A DNA stretch of 9,345 nt, from positions 1-9,345 of the forward strand of contig JAOZMR010000095.1 in the NCBI GenBank assembly GCA_029934215.1, read 5' to 3'. A program made the translations under genes and the position numbers. Source of the stretch: Pontiellaceae bacterium. Its GTDB lineage: Bacteria > Verrucomicrobiota > Kiritimatiellia > Kiritimatiellales > Tichowtungiaceae. Below, in pieces: positions 6,880 through 9,345 of the stretch (within the stretch, counting starts at the first letter, position 1; each line of letters opens with the position of its first letter). The notes under the pieces were generated by a model. That model ran no database searches, was not told the origin of the DNA, and saw only the letters and a program-made list of their open reading frames with translations.

Positions 6880-6951
6880 GATGTGGTGGCGAAACTTGCA
6901 ACTGTCAAGGATTCCTTGACAGTTGCCGCAGACGGCAAGAAGTGGCGGTAA
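6880..6951 (+). pseudogene. Short relic of a RhuM/BRO-type gene around a palindrome
   Basis: The open stretch between TGA (6877-6879) and TAA (6949-6951) encodes VAKLATVKDSLTVAADGKKW. This resembles the variable-plus-(D/E)GK segment of RhuM and BRO-N proteins. Compare ATTEDSSVVQQEGK in the 426-702 relic and MTADDGKKYKTD in the gene that follows. Nothing else of the parent gene is recognisable on either side. The fragment is almost exactly the piece that carries a perfect 14-1-14 palindrome. It could be a decayed gene scrap or a mobilised palindromic cassette. The assignment is inference from a very short sequence. Confidence 0.5.
6898..6926. repeat. Perfect in-gene palindrome 3 (14-1-14)
   Basis: Arm GCAACTGTCAAGGA (6898-6911), central T (6912) and arm TCCTTGACAGTTGC (6913-6926) pair completely. 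The inner 12 bp of the arm differ from palindrome 1 at three positions, and each difference is mirrored in the opposite arm. The central AGGATTCCT is identical in the two. The centre is again the third base of a GAT codon. It ends 34 nt upstream of the BRO-N start codon, so it could also act as a regulatory site for that gene. Confidence 0.95.
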
Positions 6952-6960
6952 AAATAAAGG

Positions 6961-7806
6961 ATGAGTGATATGACACAACGTGAGGCAGTTAAGGTTTTTG
7001 AACAGCGCAATATTCGTTCGCACTGGGATGATGAGGCGGAAACGTGGTTTTTCTCTGTCGTGGATGTTGTGGCGGCATTAACAGATAGCCCCAACCCTCG
7101 CAAGTATTGGAGTGTTCTGAAGGGACGTCTGAAGAAGGATGGCAGTGAGTTGACTACAAATTGTAGTCAACTGAAAATGACGGCCGATGACGGGAAGAAA
7201 TACAAAACGGATTGTGCGGATACGGAACAGATTTTTCGTCTGATTCAATCGATCCCGTCGCCAAAGGCTGAGCCGTTTAAGCTGTGGATGGCGCAGGTTG
7301 CCAGTCAGCGCATCGACCAGATTCAGGACCCAGAACTTTCCATTGAGCAGGCGATGATGGATTACAAGCGTCTGGGCTATTCGGATAACTGGATCAATCA
7401 GCGTCTTAAATCGATCGAGATTCGTAAGGATCTCACCGATGAATGGAAAACTCGCGGATTGGAAGAGGGGTTTCAGTTCGCTGCACTGACGGATGTTATT
7501 TATAAAACGTAGGCGGATAAGACCGCGAAGGAGTACAAAAACTACAAGGGCCTGAAGAAGGAAAACCTGCGCGATAATATGACCAACAAGGAGCTGGTGC
7601 TTAATATGCTGGCTGAACTCTCCACGAAGGAGATTTCTGAGGCGACCGATCCGGATTCTTTTCCTGAGCATAAACAGGTTGCGAAGCAGGGCGGCGAGGT
7701 GGCCCGGAATGCGCGGTTGGAGCTGGAGGCGAAGACTGGAAAAAAGGTGGTTTCTCCGTTGAGTGCCAAGGATGGGGTCATGCTGGAAAGCGGGATGGGC
7801 GAATAA
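6961..7806 (+). pseudogene. BRO-N (phage antirepressor-like) gene with in-frame amber stop
   Basis: The frame from 6961 encodes a Bro-N domain protein of the phage antirepressor type: AVKVFEQRNIRSHWDDE, WFFSVVDVVAALTDSPNPRKYW, DTEQIFRLIQSIPSPKAEPFKLWMAQV and DYKRLGYSDNWINQRLKSIEIR. It is interrupted by TAG at 7510-7512. Family members, as I recall them, read KTWADKTAKEY here, so a single TGG-to-TAG change is the simplest cause. The same frame stays open and family-like afterwards (KEYKNYKGLKKENLRDNMTNKELVLNMLAE) up to TAA at 7804-7806. The first 183 residues, including the whole Bro-N domain, may still be made; readthrough would give about 280. An alternative start at 6970 has a better-spaced AAGGA. 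A 12-1-12 palindrome lies in the coding sequence at 7148-7172. Confidence 0.85.
7148..7172. repeat. Perfect in-gene palindrome 4 (12-1-12)
   Basis: Arm AGTTGACTACAA (7148-7159), central A (7160) and arm TTGTAGTCAACT (7161-7172) pair completely inside the Bro-N reading frame. They encode SELTTNCSQL, a few residues before DDGKKY. Pairing ends at both sides (G7147 against G7173). The central base is the second base of an AAT codon, a different phase from the other palindromes. It sits at the position corresponding to palindromes 1 and 2 in the RhuM domains. Confidence 0.96.
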
Positions 7807-7835
7807 GATTCCGAATTTAGTGGAAGTGGAATCTT
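7805..7835 (+). terminator. Weak stem-loop after the BRO-N frame
   Basis: AAGATTCC (7805-7812) and GGAATCTT (7828-7835) form an 8-bp stem with a 15-nt loop. The stem starts inside the TAA that ends the BRO-N frame. It is AT-rich and is followed by TTGCG rather than a T-run, so termination activity is doubtful. Confidence 0.25.
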
Positions 7836-7902
7836 TGCGTTCTATGCGCTCTTTCGTGGCAAATCCCTTTAACCTCCCACCCAGCACCCCCTTCAATAAA
7901 CT

Positions 7903-7952
7903 CCAGCCCTCATACAGAACGCCCGTTTTTAGGTTTTTCCTCGCAATATGAA
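7903..7952 (-). repeat. 50-bp dispersed repeat, copy 2 (inverted)
   Basis: The reverse complement aligns gap-free with bases 1-50, sharing TTGCGAGG and TGTATGAGGGCTGG. It is inverted relative to copies 1 and 3. Copies 1 and 2 therefore bracket the whole RhuM-mcrBC-DUF3800-BRO block as inverted repeats about 7.85 kb apart. Confidence 0.8.
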
Positions 7953-8099
7953 TGTAGCCACTTTGACATGAAAACTGCAAAACATGGAGATTTATTAACC
8001 GCGCTGAAAGCGAAGCGACACATAATTTTTGTATTCAAAAATAGTGACGCAGGAACGGTTCATCCACTAATCTACACGAATGGAGCCGGAGAAGAAAGG

Positions 8100-8181
8100 T
8101 TCCCACGGATAGTAAAACGTCCCACGGATTTGGGTCAGAGCCGCCATCTGGATCCGTGGGGCGTTTTACCATCCGTGGGAA
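8100..8181. repeat. Large imperfect hairpin with 30-bp arms
   Basis: The arms at 8100-8129 and 8152-8181 pair at 28 of 30 positions. The exceptions are A8111 against C8170 and a T-G wobble at 8120/8161. The loop is 22 nt. Each arm itself contains CCCACGGAT twice, separated by AGTAAAACGT or its counterpart. There is no T-run downstream. It resembles a mobile palindromic unit rather than a terminator, and no clear target duplication is seen at its ends. Confidence 0.9.
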
Positions 8182-8195
8182 AGATATTCAGGAGG

Positions 8196-8456
8196 GAATG
8201 GCACTAAGTTAAGCCCCTTTTGCTATCATTGCCTATCGAACTAAATCACGATTCTACAGCTGTTTTGATCACGAATTTACACGAATCTACACGAATCGTT
8301 TCAGGCTCAATTCTTATCTATTTTAGTCCCATTCGTGTAAATTCGTGCTATTCGTGATCAAAAACTGATCCTGTCCGTTTTCGTTGTTTTCTTTTTAGTG
8401 TTGCAAATTCAAGACTGCCTGCATTCCGGCTAAAACCCCTTAACTTAATGCCATTC
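8196..8456. mobile_element. MITE-like element with terminal inverted repeats and target duplication
   Basis: The 261-bp element starts GAATGGCACTAAGTTAAG and ends with the inverse of GAATGGCATTAAGTTAAG, so 17 of 18 bases match. It is flanked exactly by direct copies of ATTCAGGAGG (8186-8195 and 8457-8466), a perfect 10-bp target-site duplication. No transposase is encoded, so mobilisation would need a transposase elsewhere. Inside lies a second, imperfect inverted repeat (8263-8296 against 8331-8363) built of ACGAATTTACACGAAT-type words next to TTTTGATC. The 10-bp duplication is compatible with transposase groups such as IS4 or ISAs1, but no family can be assigned from the ends alone. Confidence 0.8.
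8263..8363. repeat. Inner inverted repeat of ACGAAT words
   Basis: TTTTGATCACGAAT followed by TTACACGAAT and CTACACGAAT (8263-8296) is mirrored by the ATTCGTG words ending ATTCGTGATCAAAA (8331-8363). There are a few mismatches and one bulge. It is nested inside the MITE-like element. The same word style (CTACACGAATGGAGCC) appears near 8072-8088 outside it. Confidence 0.85.
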
Positions 8457-8528
8457 ATTCAGGAGGCATTTTAGCGAGTCGGTTGTTTATGGTTTTCAAC
8501 TCTGTATGTACGAGCAAAAATGGCGCGA

Positions 8529-8578
8529 TTCAATGTGCAAGACAAAACTCTAAAATGGGTGTTTTGTATGAGGGCTGT
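8529..8578 (+). repeat. 50-bp dispersed repeat, copy 3
   Basis: It aligns gap-free with bases 1-50 and shares the uninterrupted GTTTTGTATGAGGGCTG, which runs up to 8577. It is in the same orientation as copy 1 and lies downstream of the MITE-like element. Confidence 0.8.
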
Positions 8579-8626
8579 TTTAAAAAAAAGGGGTTGACTC
8601 AAGCTGGTGCTCTGACACCTTTGTTG

Positions 8627-8640
8627 CGTACGTACGTACG
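8627..8640. repeat. Short CGTA tetranucleotide tract
   Basis: CGTACGTACGTACG is a self-complementary tandem of the tetranucleotide CGTA, 47 nt beyond the hicA stop codon on the side downstream of hicA. It may be slippage-prone. No function can be assigned. Confidence 0.8.
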
Positions 8641-8687
8641 GTAATAAGGGAGGGCTCCTCAGCGGTGTTTGGTCCTATCAAAATAGC

Positions 8688-8912
8688 TCAAAGTTTTTTA
8701 TGAATCTCTTTTCGGGTGAGTTCGCAATCTTTTAGGATTTGTGCAAAAAGCCCGCGCCCAAGAGTTTCACCGTGATGCACGGGAACAACCGTACAACGTC
8801 CGTCGGGATGTTGAAGAAAACGATGCCTTCCTTTGCTACGAATAACCTCAAATCCGAACTTCCGAAGGGTTTTGATTAGGGCGAGTCCAGTGATAGACGG
8901 AAATGTACTCAT
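8688..8912 (-). CDS. hicA: HicA toxin (mRNA interferase)
   Basis: The 74-residue protein is a HicA-type toxin with a dsRBD-like fold that cleaves mRNA and is neutralised by HicB. The motif GRHRFLQHPDG at residues 28-38 places the expected catalytic histidine at H30. It is followed by TVVPVHHGETLGRGLFAQILKDCEL, which matches the family's 'PxHxxxxLxxGxLxxIl' pattern. Length is usual. Its ATG overlaps the hicB stop codon (ATGA at 8909-8912 on the minus strand), so translation is probably coupled to the antitoxin. The order, antitoxin first, is the less common but well-known arrangement. No terminator with a T-run is seen downstream. Confidence 0.93.
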   Translation of the reverse strand: MSTFPSITGLALIKTLRKFGFEVIRSKGRHRFLQHPDGRCTVVPVHHGETLGRGLFAQILKDCELTRKEIHKKL

Positions 8913-9118
8913 GCCGGTACCGCAACACGTTGCACTCCAACAAATTCGTTGGAAACAGGTTTTTCGACATTAAGGCAGAGAGAGATTGCTTCCTGAATGC
9001 GGCGCATCAGAACATCCATCGATTTCGCCTGAGTGTGGCATCCGCGAAGAGAGGGGACGGAACCTACAAAAAATCCGTCCTCATCTCGTTCAATCAAAAC
9101 ATAAAATTCTTGAGTCAT
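8909..9118 (-). CDS. hicB: HicB antitoxin
   Basis: The 69-residue protein matches the partial RNase H-like fold of HicB antitoxins: ERDEDGFFVGSVPSLRGCHTQAKS, then MRRIQEAISLCLN. It binds and blocks HicA. It is short: the C-terminal helix-turn-helix or ribbon-helix-helix domain found in many HicB proteins is absent, so autorepression by HicB itself is uncertain. The start is supported by a strong GGAGGT ribosome site 6 nt upstream (plus-strand ACCTCC, 9125-9130). It is the first gene of a two-gene minus-strand operon convergent with the rest of the window. Confidence 0.92.
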   Translation of the reverse strand: MTQEFYVLIERDEDGFFVGSVPSLRGCHTQAKSMDVLMRRIQEAISLCLNVEKPVSNEFVGVQRVAVPA

Positions 9119-9124
9119 AAATTT

Positions 9125-9130
9125 ACCTCC
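9125..9130 (-). promoter_or_regulatory. hicB ribosome binding site
   Basis: GGAGGT on the minus strand lies 6 nt before the hicB ATG. This is the strongest Shine-Dalgarno sequence near any start in the window. It contrasts with the weak site of hicA, consistent with antitoxin being made in excess. Confidence 0.8.
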
Positions 9131-9158
9131 AAAAACACCTTACCATTACGGAGTAGGA

Positions 9159-9182
9159 TTGCATTATTATTTTTCAATGCAA
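9159..9182. promoter_or_regulatory. Candidate hicBA operator
   Basis: TTGCATT (9159-9165) and AATGCAA (9176-9182) form a 7-bp inverted repeat with a 10-bp AT-rich spacer, about 40 bp upstream of hicB. Position and symmetry suit a repressor site over the promoter. Because this HicB lacks a recognisable DNA-binding domain, the protein that would bind is unknown. Confidence 0.4.
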
Positions 9183-9312
9183 CCGAGTCCCTTTTCAGGG
9201 AGGCACTGCTCGAAGGTACTCTGACACGCTCGTGTGAAACACGAAATCGATGTCTAGTCAAACCAGTCTGCAGTGGACGGAACAGAAGAACTCGGAAGTC
9301 CACCTTTCCAAA

Positions 9313-9342
9313 AATCGGCAATCGGCAATCTCCACTCGGCAA
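9313..9342. repeat. TCGGCAA word repeat at the window edge
   Basis: TCGGCAA occurs twice in direct succession and a third time after one diverged unit, near the right end. It is a short degenerate tandem in intergenic DNA and may continue beyond the window. Confidence 0.6.
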
Positions 9343-9345
9343 TGC

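Larger units (their letters stand above)
6549..6960. other. Repeat-rich intergenic region before the BRO-N gene
   Basis: No intact gene is supported. The region contains compound repeat copy 2 (about 6674-6826), with a run of roughly 57 nt (about 6744-6800) inserted between two blocks that are adjacent in copy 1. The insert carries a small TTTTGC-TTT-GCAAAA hairpin (6767-6781). At the right end lies a small coding relic with a perfect palindrome (6880-6951). An 88-codon frame runs across these repeats but resembles nothing I know and is probably fortuitous. Confidence 0.7.
7807..8687. other. Long non-coding, repeat-filled region
   Basis: About 0.9 kb has no gene I can support. In order it holds a word-like segment (TTTGCGTTCTATGCGCTC, 7834-7851), inverted copy 2 of the 50-bp repeat, a 79-codon frame of no recognised family (7968-8207), a large hairpin (8100-8181), a MITE-like element (8196-8456), copy 3 of the 50-bp repeat (8529-8578) and a CGTA tetranucleotide tract (8627-8640). 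The frame at 7968 would continue for 28 more codons to a TAA at 8551-8553 if the MITE and one target copy were removed. It may therefore be a broken gene, but the hairpin inside it argues against a real protein. Confidence 0.6.

Noticed and set aside
6702..6968. 88-codon plus-strand frame before the BRO-N gene
   Set aside because: It crosses compound repeat copy 2 and the palindrome in a different phase from the recognisable relic, has no ribosome site and resembles no family.
7078..7980. 300-codon open frame on the minus strand opposite the BRO-N gene
   Set aside because: It is a shadow of the BRO-N frame. The plus strand shows clear family motifs, the minus product resembles nothing, and it runs into the inverted 50-bp repeat.
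8072..8363. Possible CRISPR-like array from repeated ACGAAT words
   Set aside because: The words are short, irregularly spaced, partly inverted and without unique spacers of constant length; no cas gene is present.
9115..9342. 75-codon minus-strand frame upstream of hicB
   Set aside because: It covers the putative operator, the hicB ribosome site and the TCGGCAA words, overlaps the hicB start and resembles no family.
1..9345. tRNA, rRNA or riboswitch genes
   Set aside because: I saw no tRNA-like cloverleaf, conserved rRNA segment or recognisable riboswitch core while reading both strands.

Overview
This 9.3-kb window looks like a defence-island or accessory segment of a bacterial chromosome. 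It carries an operon-like run of a RhuM-Fic protein, McrB and McrC (a type IV, modification-dependent restriction system), a DUF3800 putative nuclease, a broken BRO-N (phage antirepressor-like) gene and a HicB-HicA toxin-antitoxin pair. A HEPN-domain remnant lies at the left edge. The genes sit among intergenic repeats built from short 'spelled' words: TTGCG/ATGCGC/TTTCG words, CGCGTTGATTCGCG words, TTTTCCAA..TTTGGAA words and ATTCGTG words. I associate such filler with PVC-group genomes (Kiritimatiellota, Lentisphaerota, Verrucomicrobiota). That assignment is inference from style only; no rRNA or core gene is present to confirm it.

Layout. 1-50: first copy of a 50-bp dispersed repeat. 59-388: 5'-truncated HEPN-like ORF. 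426-702: frameshifted and truncated duplicate of a RhuM N-terminal domain. 821-1810: intact RhuM-Fic gene. 1807-4242: mcrB, overlapping the previous gene by 4 nt. 4245-5492: mcrC, starting 2 nt after mcrB. 5493-5798: repeat-rich gap. 5799-6548: DUF3800 gene. 6549-6960: repeat-rich gap that ends in a tiny relic of another RhuM/BRO-type gene. 6961-7806: BRO-N gene interrupted by one in-frame TAG. 7807-8687: about 0.9 kb without a supported gene, holding the second and third copies of the 50-bp repeat, a 30-bp-arm hairpin and a MITE-like element with an apparent 10-bp target duplication. 8688-9118 (minus strand): hicBA. 9119-9345: hicBA upstream region.

The most unusual signal is a set of four near-identically built perfect palindromes, with 12- or 14-bp arms around a single central base. 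They lie inside the coding sequence of four different genes or relics of the RhuM/BRO-N class. All four fall at the equivalent place in the protein, a few residues before a (D/E)GK motif. Two of them differ from each other at three arm positions, and each difference is mirrored in the opposite arm, so the palindrome itself appears to be conserved. This suggests an in-gene DNA or RNA element associated with these DNA-binding proteins: a self-recognition or autoregulatory site, an mRNA hairpin, or an in-frame palindromic mobile element.

How the genes may work together. McrB and McrC should form a GTP-driven complex that cleaves modified DNA. The RhuM-Fic protein is translationally coupled to them and may be a regulator or back-up toxin. 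DUF3800, BRO-N, HEPN and HicBA are typical passengers of mobile or defence regions. The duplications, a frameshift, a nonsense codon and the insertion elements point to active turnover.
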